Shown piece by piece: positions 7,652-16,059 of a stretch of 64,000 nt of DNA. The DNA comes from MED-G105 sp039814575. GTDB taxonomy: Bacteria > Pseudomonadota > Alphaproteobacteria > Caulobacterales > Parvularculaceae. The DNA lies in assembly GCA_039814575.1 (NCBI GenBank), contig JBCCAY010000004.1, forward strand, positions 62,001-126,000. Reading direction: 5' to 3'. The notes below the pieces were generated by a model. The model did no database searches. It worked only from the letters and a program-made list of their open reading frames with translations, and was not told where the DNA came from. Every line of letters begins with the position of its first letter. The stretch's first letter is position 1. The translations under genes were made by a program, and so were the position numbers.

Positions 7652-8806
7652 ATGTCCGTTTCGCTGCATCAACAAGCCCGTGTCGGCGCTTATGTGATGA
7701 AACAAAAGATCTTGGGACGCGAGAAGTATCCGCTCGTTCTGTTCCTGGAGCCCTTGTTCAGGTGCAATCTCGCTTGCCCGGGCTGTGGCAAAATCGACTA
7801 TCCGGCGCCGATTCTGAACAAACGTTTGTCGGTCAAGGAATGCCTCGACGCGGTTGACGAATGCGGGGCGCCCGTTGTCGCCGTCCCCGGCGGCGAGCCT
7901 TTGATCCACAAAGAGATTGGCGAGATCGTCGAGGGGATTGTTAAGCGTAAGAAATTCGTCTCGCTGTGCACCAACGCGCTGCTCCTGGAAAAGAAGCTCG
8001 ACCTCTTTAAGCCGTCGCCGTTTCTCTTTTTCTCTGTCCACCTCGACGGCCTCGAAGAAGAACATGATCTAGCGGTCGATCAAAAAGGCACGTTTAAAAT
8101 CGCCGTCAAAGCGATCAAAGCCGCCCAAGAACGCGGCTTCCAAGTGAACGTCAACGCGACGATCTTCGACAATATGACGGCGGAAATGGTCGCCGATTAC
8201 CTCGATTTCGCCACCGATCTCGGCGTCAATATCTCGATCTCGCCTGGTTACGCGTATGAGCGCGCGGAAGACCAAGAGAGCTTCCTATCACGCAAGAAAA
8301 CCAAGCAGCTCTTCCGCGACATCTTCAAGATTGGCAAAGAGCGCGGGCGTCAATGGAACCTGTCGCACTCAACGCTCTTCTTAGACTTTCTCGCCGGCAA
8401 CCAGGAATATCAGTGCACGCCGTGGGGCTCGCCGACGCGTAATGTGTTTGGCTGGCAGAAGCCCTGCTATCTCCTCGGCGAGGGCTATGTCGATACCTTC
8501 AAAGAGCTGATGGAGACCACCGAGTGGGACCAGTACGGCACTGGTAAGTACGAAAAATGCGCCAACTGCATGGCCCATTGCGGTTATGAACCGACGGCGG
8601 CCATGGATGCGGTGAAGAACCCGCTGAAACTCTTCAAGCTTTCCAGCATGTTCAAAATTAAAACCGAAGGCCCGATGGCGCCGGAGATCAATCTCTCCAA
8701 TGCGAGACCGGCCGTCGACGTACACGAACAAATCGTCGAAGAAGAGATGTCAAAGATCGAGGCGGAGAAAAAGGTCCGCAAAGAGCCCGCCAAGGCGGTT
8801 GCGTAA
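7652..8806 (+). CDS. hpnH: Adenosylhopane synthase, radical SAM protein HpnH
   Basis: HpnH joins the 5'-deoxyadenosyl radical of SAM to diploptene, giving adenosylhopane, the first step of C35 hopanoid side-chain synthesis. The protein has 384 residues. The radical SAM cluster motif Cys-x3-Cys-x2-Cys is at Cys38, Cys42 and Cys45, followed by Gly-Gly-Glu-Pro. A C-terminal Cys-rich segment (Lys-Cys-Ala-Asn-Cys-Met-Ala-His-Cys-Gly) matches the extra domain of this family. The last 25 residues are Lys/Glu-rich. Its 3' end overlaps the convergent hpnG by 57 bases, so the two messages are complementary there. ispH lies just upstream on the same strand. Confidence 0.95.
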   Translation: MSVSLHQQARVGAYVMKQKILGREKYPLVLFLEPLFRCNLACPGCGKIDYPAPILNKRLSVKECLDAVDECGAPVVAVPGGEPLIHKEIGEIVEGIVKRKKFVSLCTNALLLEKKLDLFKPSPFLFFSVHLDGLEEEHDLAVDQKGTFKIAVKAIKAAQERGFQVNVNATIFDNMTAEMVADYLDFATDLGVNISISPGYAYERAEDQESFLSRKKTKQLFRDIFKIGKERGRQWNLSHSTLFLDFLAGNQEYQCTPWGSPTRNVFGWQKPCYLLGEGYVDTFKELMETTEWDQYGTGKYEKCANCMAHCGYEPTAAMDAVKNPLKLFKLSSMFKIKTEGPMAPEINLSNARPAVDVHEQIVEEEMSKIEAEKKVRKEPAKAVA

Positions 8807-9427
8807 GGTCTTTGTCGCGATGGCGGAATAGCCGCCAAGCTCCATCAATGCCGGGAATTGCGCCGGCGCCAGGATGCACTTTCCGAGCGTCGCCAAGACC
8901 TTCGTCGACCCGTCTGGCGCAACGGCGTTCATCGCCGCTGGCGGGAGCGCGGCCGACGCAGGATCAGCGATTGCGCGTGCGGCGAGAAACGGCACGCCGG
9001 CGCGCAGAGCGGCCGCCGCGGCGCCGGCGCTTTCCATATCAACCGCGACCGCACCGGTGCGCGCGAAAATTCGGGATTTTTCATCCGCTGTCTGAATTAT
9101 CTTCGAGGCTCCATAGATTGGCCGAACGATTTCTGACGCGGTGACGAGCTGAGCGGGATTATGAATATCGCCGTCATCGGTTTTCACCACATGCGCCAGA
9201 ACAAAAGCGCCCGGCGCTAAAGACGGATCAAGACCGCCCGAAACGCCGATGCTGAGAATGGCCGCAGCGCCAGCGTCAGCAAAATCCATCGCAATACGTT
9301 CAGCGCGCGCCGCATCAGCGCCCGAGACCCCAATCTGGAGCTTTTGCCGAGTTGAAGCGTCGGTGGCCGCGCGCACGGCGGCCGCCTCCGACTTCAGTCC
9401 ACAGACAATCCCGATAAATTGCGTCAC
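8750..9427 (-). CDS. hpnG: Adenosylhopane nucleosidase/phosphorylase HpnG
   Basis: HpnG removes adenine from adenosylhopane, the step after HpnH. The 225-residue protein has the purine nucleoside phosphorylase-like fold: an N-terminal Ile-Gly-Ile-Val-Cys-Gly-Leu strand, Ser-Ile-Gly-Val-Ser-Gly-Gly-Leu near residue 60, and the signature Val-Asp-Met-Glu-Ser-Ala-Gly near 128-134. The ATG overlaps the hpnE stop by four bases, making hpnG the last gene of hpnC-hpnD-hpnE-hpnG. Its last 57 bases lie within the 3' end of hpnH on the opposite strand, so the C-terminal residues are constrained by, or shadow, that gene. Confidence 0.9.
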   Translation of the reverse strand: MTQFIGIVCGLKSEAAAVRAATDASTRQKLQIGVSGADAARAERIAMDFADAGAAAILSIGVSGGLDPSLAPGAFVLAHVVKTDDGDIHNPAQLVTASEIVRPIYGASKIIQTADEKSRIFARTGAVAVDMESAGAAAAALRAGVPFLAARAIADPASAALPPAAMNAVAPDGSTKVLATLGKCILAPAQFPALMELGGYSAIATKTLRNRLGGLFADLFLRLDL

Positions 9428-10716
9428 GCGGCGCGGGCTCCGGCATTGCGTTCGAGAATGAGCTTAGCCGCCCGGTCGCCGGACCGGATCGAGCCCTCGA
9501 TCGTCGCCGGCACGCCGGTGTCGGTGTGATCGCCGGCGAGCGTGACATTTGTCCATTTCGTCTCAGGTGCTAAGCGTTTCGACGCGCCTTCCGGGCTTTG
9601 GTCCGGCGTCGCGCGCCGCTCGCGGATGACGCGCACCGCTTCATAGGGCGCATCGCCGAGGCCGAGAGCAATTTGGGTTTCCCGCCACATGGCGTCCGCG
9701 GCTTGCTTGTTGGGGACATCGTCCATGCCGATTGCATGGGAGGCGGAGGTGGTGAGGCTGATGACGTCGTCGCGCACGAAACACCATTGGGCGTCGGACG
9801 AGACCATACCGATAAACGGCGCGCCGCGCAGATGTTCGACGGGAACGTCGCGGCCGAAGCGATAGTGCACGTTCAAGATCGACGCATTGTCTTCTGGCGG
9901 ATCAAATGAGGGTATAAGTTGCTTTAGGCGCGATGGCGGCACGGCGATGACGACTTCATCGTCAACGCCGAGGTCGATCGCCTCCCCGTCGCCGAAACCA
10001 AGCGCCGCCGCGCGACCGTTTTCAAACCGGATGGCGCGCAAGAGCGCGTTAAAACGAACCTCCGCGTCGGATTTGCGTAAAAACGCCACAGCGGGATCGA
10101 CAAAGGCGGGACCGAGCCCACGCTTCGCCGCTAGAGGCCGCGATGCGCCGCCACCGAGCAGAAACGTTTCCCGAATGACGGACCACAAAAGCTTCGCCTG
10201 CCCGAAAGCCGGCGTCGTGTTAAGGACAGCGAGGGTCAAAGGCTCCCAAAATGTCGTATAAAGAATGTTATCCTTATCGACGATGTCATCGACGGTCTTG
10301 TCCGCGCTAGCGAAGACAATGGCACCAGCTTTGACATAGTCCATCACTTTCGAGCCCGGCACACGCCATTGTTCGTCGAACACCCAAAACGGAATGAAGC
10401 CTTCATTGATGCGGATCACCCAGCGCGCGCCGGACTTAACGTCAACGAACGGGTATTGCGCGAACTCCGGTCCCGTGAGCGCGTCTTCAGAACCGATCCG
10501 TTCCAAGAACGATAAGGCGGACTTATTGCCCGACATGATGAGGTGATTGCCATTGTCGATATCGCGCTCCAGCGTGCGGTCATAAAACGACCGGCACCGG
10601 CCGCCGGCATGGCCCGCCCCTTCATAGAGCGTCACCGCGCGCCCCGCCTCCACAAGGCGAACCGCCGCGGCGAGCCCGGAAAGACCCGCCCCGATGACAT
10701 GCACGCGGCCCCTCAT
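9424..10716 (-). CDS. hpnE: Hydroxysqualene dehydroxylase HpnE
   Basis: HpnE is an FAD-dependent amine-oxidase-fold enzyme that reduces hydroxysqualene to squalene, the third step of the HpnCDE route from farnesyl diphosphate. The 430-residue protein opens with the dinucleotide-binding motif Gly-Ala-Gly-Leu-Ser-Gly (9-14) followed by a Leu-Tyr-Glu acidic strand end and Gly-Gly-Arg-Cys-Arg-Ser. A C-terminal Leu-Ala-Gly-Asp-His-Thr-Asp-Thr-Gly stretch is the second FAD contact. Both ends overlap neighbours by ATGA (hpnD before, hpnG after), which signals tight coupling. Confidence 0.93.
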   Translation of the reverse strand: MRGRVHVIGAGLSGLAAAVRLVEAGRAVTLYEGAGHAGGRCRSFYDRTLERDIDNGNHLIMSGNKSALSFLERIGSEDALTGPEFAQYPFVDVKSGARWVIRINEGFIPFWVFDEQWRVPGSKVMDYVKAGAIVFASADKTVDDIVDKDNILYTTFWEPLTLAVLNTTPAFGQAKLLWSVIRETFLLGGGASRPLAAKRGLGPAFVDPAVAFLRKSDAEVRFNALLRAIRFENGRAAALGFGDGEAIDLGVDDEVVIAVPPSRLKQLIPSFDPPEDNASILNVHYRFGRDVPVEHLRGAPFIGMVSSDAQWCFVRDDVISLTTSASHAIGMDDVPNKQAADAMWRETQIALGLGDAPYEAVRVIRERRATPDQSPEGASKRLAPETKWTNVTLAGDHTDTGVPATIEGSIRSGDRAAKLILERNAGARAA

Positions 10717-11639
10717 GATGACGTTAACGCCCTCGGTGGAAACAGCGCGTAACGGGCCGCAATCGCGATTTTTCGGGCTTTGGAAAGCTCAACGGGCTCG
10801 CCTGCGCGATCCCATCCGCGATGCTGCATTTTAAGGAGATATGCTTCGTATGCGCCCATCATCAAAAGCGCCGGCTTAATGGTGCGCCAATCAAGGTTCG
10901 GAAGTTCAGCGCGCGCCGCTGCGAATTTCTCCGCCGCCAGGGCGCCAAGGTCTTCCGCCACACGGGGCAGCCCAGCAGCGCCGACGATTTTCTCAGGCGT
11001 CGTCGGCGCGTCGTACTTCTCTAACAATTCCTTAGGCAGATAAAGTCGGCCGATGAGCGCATCCTCTGCGACGTCGCGGAGAATATTCGTCAATTGCAGG
11101 GCGTCACCAAGAGCGAGCGCAAAGCGGTCCGACACTTCACCAGGCGGCGCGTCGAAAGCAGGCATGGATAAAAGCCCAACGGCGCCCGCGACCCGCCGCG
11201 TGTAAGCAAGGAGCGTTTCCATCGATGGGGCCACAACCGGCCCCCGCGCGTCCATCTCCATGCCTTCGATCATCATGATGAATTCATTCTTAGGCAGACG
11301 ATAGGCGGCGACCGGTTCAAGCAGCGCAAGGCCGGCCGGGAACTCCGGAACACCCGCATAGAGCCGATCGATCTCCTGCCGCCAAGCGGCGAGGCGCGTA
11401 AGGCGTTCATCTTGCGTTAGGCCGTCATCGTCGGCGATGTCATCGACTTCGCGGCAAAAGGCATAAATGGCGTGCATCGCCTGGCGCCGAAGCTTTGGCA
11501 AGATGGCCATGCCGGCGGCGAAAGAGGTTCCGGACTTCTTGACCGCCGCGCTCGCATGGGCGCGCGCGGCGTCTAAATCAATTGATTGATCAGCCGCCGC
11601 ACCAGAAACGGGCCCGGAAACAGTCCCAGAAGCGCTCAT
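10713..11639 (-). CDS. hpnD: Presqualene diphosphate synthase HpnD
   Basis: HpnD condenses two farnesyl diphosphates to presqualene diphosphate. The 308-residue protein has the two Asp-rich motifs of the squalene/phytoene synthase family: Asp-Asp-Ile-Ala-Asp-Asp-Asp (66-72) and Asn-Ile-Leu-Arg-Asp-Val-Ala-Glu-Asp (185-193), the latter followed by Gly-Arg-Leu-Tyr-Leu-Pro. The intact second motif with the Leu-Tyr-Leu-Pro extension separates it from its paralogue HpnC next door. It overlaps hpnC and hpnE by four bases each. A Ser/Gly/Ala-rich N-terminal stretch of about 20 residues is probably disordered. Confidence 0.93.
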   Translation of the reverse strand: MSASGTVSGPVSGAAADQSIDLDAARAHASAAVKKSGTSFAAGMAILPKLRRQAMHAIYAFCREVDDIADDDGLTQDERLTRLAAWRQEIDRLYAGVPEFPAGLALLEPVAAYRLPKNEFIMMIEGMEMDARGPVVAPSMETLLAYTRRVAGAVGLLSMPAFDAPPGEVSDRFALALGDALQLTNILRDVAEDALIGRLYLPKELLEKYDAPTTPEKIVGAAGLPRVAEDLGALAAEKFAAARAELPNLDWRTIKPALLMMGAYEAYLLKMQHRGWDRAGEPVELSKARKIAIAARYALFPPRALTSS

Positions 11640-12592
11640 GGCGATCGCTCCGTAGGCGCAGGGCTTCCAACGCCCTTCGCGGCGAAGAAGCCGGCTATGG
11701 CGCCCATCACGCCGGCCTTAGCAAAATCAAGTTTCGTTAAAGCGACACGCGTCGCGAGCGGATCGCCGGTACGCAAGATGGCGATTAAGCGCGCCGCCAA
11801 GCGCACAATAACCGCGCTTTCCATCGCCAGTGATCGACTTTTAAGGGCGCCCGGTAACTTGCGCGCGTCGTCCATCAAAGCCTCGCACCCATCGAGCATT
11901 CGGTCCATAACGGCGCGCAAGGCCGGCGACGCCGCAGCGGCGTCGAGGTCTTCAATGCGGCCGCCCGCCTCGGCGAGCCAGGGCTCGATAACATAGACCC
12001 GGTCAAGGGAGCGACGATCATCGCCGCAATCTTGCAAGTGGTTGGTGATTTGCAAAACGGTGCACAAGGCGTCGGAATATCGGTAGCCGGACGGGTCTTC
12101 ACCATGGAGATCGAGGAGATAGCGGCCAACGGGGTTCGCTGACTTCGCACAATAACCGAGAAGTTCCTCCCAGCTGGCGTAGCGTTGCTTTTTGCAGTCT
12201 TGCACGAACGCGGCCACGAGATCCGAACCGTGAACACTCGGCACATTGGTCGCCTCCATGCTCTCCCTTAGGGCGTGGGCTTTGGCGTATTCCGGCCCAT
12301 AGCCGGGCGCGCCGGTGAGCGCGGCGTCCATGCCTTCGAGGCGACGAATTTTCTCGCCAGATGCGAGTTCCTCATCGTCGGCGATATCGTCGATCGCCCG
12401 CGCGAACGCGTAGTAAGTCGCCACGTGGGGCCGCAGGGCCTTTGGCAGCAAAAACGAGCCGACGGGAAAATTCTCGTCCTTCGCGCCTTTGCCCGACGGC
12501 TTCTCCACCGCCTCAACACTTGTCGGCGACGCGCCGACAGCGCTCGCGGCTGGCGCTTGCGGCGCCGTTTCTGGCAGGGACGCACCGGTCAT
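11636..12592 (-). CDS. hpnC: Hydroxysqualene synthase HpnC
   Basis: HpnC converts presqualene diphosphate to hydroxysqualene. I start it at the ATG at 12592 (318 residues); two TTG codons just upstream are nearer to the GAAGG site and cannot be excluded. The first Asp-rich motif is at about 68-73 (Asp-Asp-Ile-Ala-Asp-Asp). The second is altered to Asn-His-Leu-Gln-Asp-Cys-Gly-Asp-Asp, the variant found in HpnC rather than HpnD. A 40-residue Ala/Pro/Ser-rich N-terminus precedes the domain. It is the first gene of the operon and is divergent from hpnB, 103 bases away. Confidence 0.92.
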   Translation of the reverse strand: MTGASLPETAPQAPAASAVGASPTSVEAVEKPSGKGAKDENFPVGSFLLPKALRPHVATYYAFARAIDDIADDEELASGEKIRRLEGMDAALTGAPGYGPEYAKAHALRESMEATNVPSVHGSDLVAAFVQDCKKQRYASWEELLGYCAKSANPVGRYLLDLHGEDPSGYRYSDALCTVLQITNHLQDCGDDRRSLDRVYVIEPWLAEAGGRIEDLDAAAASPALRAVMDRMLDGCEALMDDARKLPGALKSRSLAMESAVIVRLAARLIAILRTGDPLATRVALTKLDFAKAGVMGAIAGFFAAKGVGSPAPTERSP

Positions 12593-12695
12593 CAACAAAG
12601 GGCCTTCACCATCGCTTCACATAAGAAGCGCCGAAGGGGTGATGTAGGCGTTTTTCGCGCTTGCGGCAATCGGCCGACTGCGGCAGGTCGGGGAG

Positions 12696-13859
12696 ATGGA
12701 TCTCTCGCTCCTCATCGCCGGCGGCGTCCTCGCGGCCTGGGCCTATCTCGCGCTTGGTCGAGATTTTTACTGGCTGAGCGCCGAACGCCTGCCGCCAGCG
12801 CCAGAACCGGCCGCGTGGCCCGCCGTGGCGGCGGTCATCCCCGCGCGCGACGAAGCGGAAACCATCACTGATGTGGTCGCGGCCCATGCCCGCGCTCGTT
12901 ATGACGGCGCGTTTTCGATCACCGTCGTCAACGATGCATCAAGCGACGAAACCGCCGCGCTCGCACGAGCGGCCGGCGCAGGCGAGCGCGCTGCCAACGT
13001 CATCGCCGCGCCCGCTCTGCCGGAAGGATGGAAGGGCAAGCTGAACGCCGTCGCCGCCGGGGTGGCGACATTCGAAACTGAGGCCGGCCGACCGAAATAC
13101 TACTTGCTGACAGACGCAGATATTGTTCTCGGCGAGAGCACGTTGAAACGCCTCGTCGCGCACGCAGAAGCCAATGACCTCGCCCTCGCCTCGCTGATGG
13201 CCCGGCTCGACGCGCGCGGGGTTTGGGGCGGGCTTCTCATTCCCGCCTTCGTCTATTTCTTTCAGCAGCTCTATCCGTTTCCGGCGGTCAACAATCCGGC
13301 GCGAAGAACCGCCGCGGCGGCCGGCGGATGCATGTTGGTGCGCGCCGACGCCCTCGCCGAGACCGGCGGCGTCGCGGCCATCAAAAACGCGCTCATCGAC
13401 GATTGCGCCCTCGCCCAACTCCTCAAAAACACCGGTCGGCGGCGCAAGATTTGGCTTGGCCTTGCATTGGACGACGATGCGGTAAGCCTCAGGGACAATC
13501 GTTCACTGCGCTCAATTTGGACCATGGTGGCGCGCTCGGCGTTCGCACAGTTGAACCATTCATGGATGCTCCTCGCCGGCGCCGTTCTCGGCATGACGCT
13601 CCTTTATCTCGCGCCACCATCGTTGATTTTCTTTGGTCTAACGGCGGAGAAACCTGCACTAGCGGCCGTCGCCGGCGGCGCCTATTTGGCGATGGCCTTC
13701 ACCTATTTCCCGACCATCAGATATTACCGTCAGCACCCGGTGTTTTCCTTCGTCCTGCCCGTCGCCGGCGTCTTCTACATGCTGATGACGATATCGTCGG
13801 CGCTAAACCACGCAAGCGGGCGTGGCGGCGCATGGAAAGGCCGTACTTACTCCGACTGA
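12696..13859 (+). CDS. hpnB: Hopene-associated glycosyltransferase HpnB
   Basis: HpnB is a family 2 glycosyltransferase regularly found with hopanoid genes; its exact substrate is not settled. The 387-residue protein has an N-terminal membrane helix (about 4-20), then a GT-A domain with Val-Ile-Pro-Ala-Arg-Asp-Glu (about 46-52), Val-Val-Asn-Asp-Ala-Ser-Ser-Asp and the metal-binding Asp-Ala-Asp near 145. Three or so membrane helices follow in the last 110 residues. It is divergent from the hpnC operon and convergent with hpnA, with one base between the stop codons. It probably works at the cytoplasmic face of the inner membrane. Confidence 0.9.
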   Translation: MDLSLLIAGGVLAAWAYLALGRDFYWLSAERLPPAPEPAAWPAVAAVIPARDEAETITDVVAAHARARYDGAFSITVVNDASSDETAALARAAGAGERAANVIAAPALPEGWKGKLNAVAAGVATFETEAGRPKYYLLTDADIVLGESTLKRLVAHAEANDLALASLMARLDARGVWGGLLIPAFVYFFQQLYPFPAVNNPARRTAAAAGGCMLVRADALAETGGVAAIKNALIDDCALAQLLKNTGRRRKIWLGLALDDDAVSLRDNRSLRSIWTMVARSAFAQLNHSWMLLAGAVLGMTLLYLAPPSLIFFGLTAEKPALAAVAGGAYLAMAFTYFPTIRYYRQHPVFSFVLPVAGVFYMLMTISSALNHASGRGGAWKGRTYSD

Positions 13860-13860
13860 T

Positions 13861-14856
13861 TTACGGAATGAGTTTAGAGCCCCGCGCCCAATCGAGCATT
13901 TCCCGAAGCGCCGGTTCGAACGGCCCTGCCCGCCAGTTAAGCTCTTCAGCCGCTTTTGAGGCGTTGAACGCGACGCGACGTCCGGCCAACCGAACGCCGG
14001 TTAAGGGCGCTGTGGGCGGTTTGCCCGTCACCCGCGCGACGACGTGCGTATCGACGGCGCCGACAGCAAGCGCCAAAATATAGGGAAGTTGCGCCTTTGG
14101 CGTCGCGACGCCCGTCAACCGCGTGATGGTTTCTAAGAGCTCAGCCATTGGCACGTTCTCGCCAGCAAGCAGATATCGCTCGCCCGATCGCCCCTTTGCC
14201 GCAGCAGCCATAAACCCGGCGGCGAGATCATCTAGGGAAACGAAATTCAGCATACAATCAATCGACGCCGGCGTCTTTTTGTTGACGAAATCGAGGATCA
14301 TCTTGGTCGGCGGCGTTAAGCCCTCATCGCCGGCCCCCAGCGGTTCCGTTGGATGGACGATGACAGCGTCGAGCCCTTTATCGACCGCTTGCATCACCGC
14401 CGCTTCCGCGAGAACTTTGGACCGGGGGTAAGCGCCGAGCGCCCCATCGACCGCGATCGCCGAGGCTTCGCTAGCTGCCGACGGCCCCAGAGGCGTTCGT
14501 ACGCCGACAAGCGTTGTCGCACTTGAGCAGTGCACGAACCGCTTAACGCCAGCGGACGCCGCCGCGCCAAGCATCACGCGTGTTCCTTGATGGTTGACGG
14601 CGTCGAAGTCTTCAGGGTTACGCCGCCACAGGTCGGCAAGGCCAGCGAGGTGATAAACCGTCTCAACATCTGCAACGGCCGCCGCCGCTCTATCGACGTC
14701 GCTTATTGAACCGACGAGAAACTCATCGACGTCGGTTTTTGGTTTTACGAGATCGAGAACGCGGACGCGACGGCCAGCAGCGCGGAGCGCTGAAACCAAG
14801 CGCCGCCCGACAAAACCGGCGCCGCCGGTGACGAGATCTATGGGGGCATCCGTCAA
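13861..14856 (-). CDS. hpnA: Hopanoid-associated sugar epimerase HpnA
   Basis: HpnA belongs to the extended short-chain dehydrogenase family (NAD-dependent epimerase/dehydratase type) and is found beside hopanoid genes; a role in modifying the side-chain sugar is the usual inference. The 331-residue protein has Gly-Gly-Ala-Gly-Phe-Val-Gly (11-17) for NAD(P) and the catalytic Tyr143-x3-Lys147. Its ATG overlaps the stop of the paraoxonase-like lipoprotein gene, so the two are co-translated. It ends one base from the hpnB stop on the other strand. Confidence 0.9.
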   Translation of the reverse strand: MTDAPIDLVTGGAGFVGRRLVSALRAAGRRVRVLDLVKPKTDVDEFLVGSISDVDRAAAAVADVETVYHLAGLADLWRRNPEDFDAVNHQGTRVMLGAAASAGVKRFVHCSSATTLVGVRTPLGPSAASEASAIAVDGALGAYPRSKVLAEAAVMQAVDKGLDAVIVHPTEPLGAGDEGLTPPTKMILDFVNKKTPASIDCMLNFVSLDDLAAGFMAAAAKGRSGERYLLAGENVPMAELLETITRLTGVATPKAQLPYILALAVGAVDTHVVARVTGKPPTAPLTGVRLAGRRVAFNASKAAEELNWRAGPFEPALREMLDWARGSKLIP

Positions 14857-15998
14857 TTTTTCTCAGGGCCGCTCTTTTGACAAACGAGCAAACCGGCGTC
14901 CGTCGCCGATCCAGCGACCAACCAATCATCACTGGTAACGCCGACGCTGGCGCCAGAGAACAATGCGCCTTTCGGGTCATCGAATAAAAGGCTTATGGTT
15001 TTGCTGTCAGCCCCGACGCGCACCAATCGCGACGGCGCGCGGCCTAGCCCCAATTTCCGCGCCAGACCAATCGCCATAAGCGAGGGATGCACAGCCGCAA
15101 CAAACCCACCATCGGCAAGCGGCGAGATATTGTCCGGACCGCCGGGAAGCGACAGCCGGCCGGTTTCGCGCGCGCCTTTATCGGTCGGCATGAAAAACCG
15201 AACAGCGCTTTCGCGCGTCGCAGCGAGAACCAAGGCACCGTCAGCGAGCTTTGTTAATCCGTTTGCGAACTTAATATCTCGAACAAGCGCGTCCTCTTTC
15301 AATGATCCGTTAGGGGCGCCGGCAAAGACGATACCGCCGCGTTTTAAGCCGAAAACATCTTCAAGCCCAGCGCGCCACCCACAAGCGCCGTGATCGTGGG
15401 AGACAAGCGCGCTGCCCGATTGCACGACAAGATCGTTCGCCGCACAGTGAAGCGGCGCGCCGCCGCCGACAAATGTCGCGCCGTCAACGCCGACCCGTTC
15501 CAAGCGCGCCGACCGCCGCCATCGGCCGCGGTCTCCATCGCGATGATAGGGACGATTGACGAAAGCGATCTCCCCAGACGCAGCATCGAAATCAAGCCCG
15601 TGGGGCCTGACGCCGCCGGCGAAGGCATCCGCCTCGAAAAATGGTCTGGCGGCGATTTGGCGTTCGTCAGCATTCAGAAGATCGCTCAACGCGACGGCGT
15701 AAACGCCGCCTTGCGGCACGGCGTCTGCGCCGCGTGCGGCGGCTTTTTCCGCCGCGCGTCGATCATAGGCGGAAACGATTAACCGGCCGCGCGCTTCGTC
15801 GAGCGCCATGTCTTCGGCGCCGACAATAGACGCGCCTGAGCGCGTATCGACGAGGCTCGCGCGCCGACACTCAGCGGCGCTATAGAGCGGCGTCGCGTCA
15901 TCCATCGATTTGGCGCACGCCGTGAGCGCCATACACACGGCCGCGACGCCAAGAACGCCGCGTGAACGTCGCCGGAGACCTTTAAGTAAGTGCCGCAT
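14853..15998 (-). CDS. Paraoxonase/SMP-30-like beta-propeller lipoprotein
   Basis: This encodes 381 residues. A basic start and hydrophobic core end in Leu-Thr-Ala-Cys (Cys28), a lipobox, so the protein is probably anchored to a membrane facing the periplasm. The rest resembles arylesterase/paraoxonase propellers: Gly-Ala-Glu-Asp-Met-Ala-Leu-Asp, Arg-Pro-His-Gly-Leu-Asp-Phe, Ala-Asn-Asp-Leu-Val and Phe-Ala-Asn-Gly-Leu, spaced along the chain. These carry the Glu, Asn and Asp residues that bind calcium in that family. Lactone or ester hydrolysis is plausible but the substrate is unknown. It is translated together with hpnA. I know no established hopanoid role for this family, so the link rests on position only. 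Confidence 0.7.
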   Translation of the reverse strand: MRHLLKGLRRRSRGVLGVAAVCMALTACAKSMDDATPLYSAAECRRASLVDTRSGASIVGAEDMALDEARGRLIVSAYDRRAAEKAAARGADAVPQGGVYAVALSDLLNADERQIAARPFFEADAFAGGVRPHGLDFDAASGEIAFVNRPYHRDGDRGRWRRSARLERVGVDGATFVGGGAPLHCAANDLVVQSGSALVSHDHGACGWRAGLEDVFGLKRGGIVFAGAPNGSLKEDALVRDIKFANGLTKLADGALVLAATRESAVRFFMPTDKGARETGRLSLPGGPDNISPLADGGFVAAVHPSLMAIGLARKLGLGRAPSRLVRVGADSKTISLLFDDPKGALFSGASVGVTSDDWLVAGSATDAGLLVCQKSGPEKN

Positions 15999-16059
15999 GG
16001 TTCTAAGTCGCCCCGCTTTACCGATAGCCTAAACACCTGAGCGCCCGGCGAAAAGCCCC

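Noticed and set aside
13223..14083. Open frame of 286 codons in another frame of hpnB and crossing into hpnA
   Set aside because: Composition is Arg/His/Pro-rich and it overlaps two well-supported genes; it is a shadow frame.
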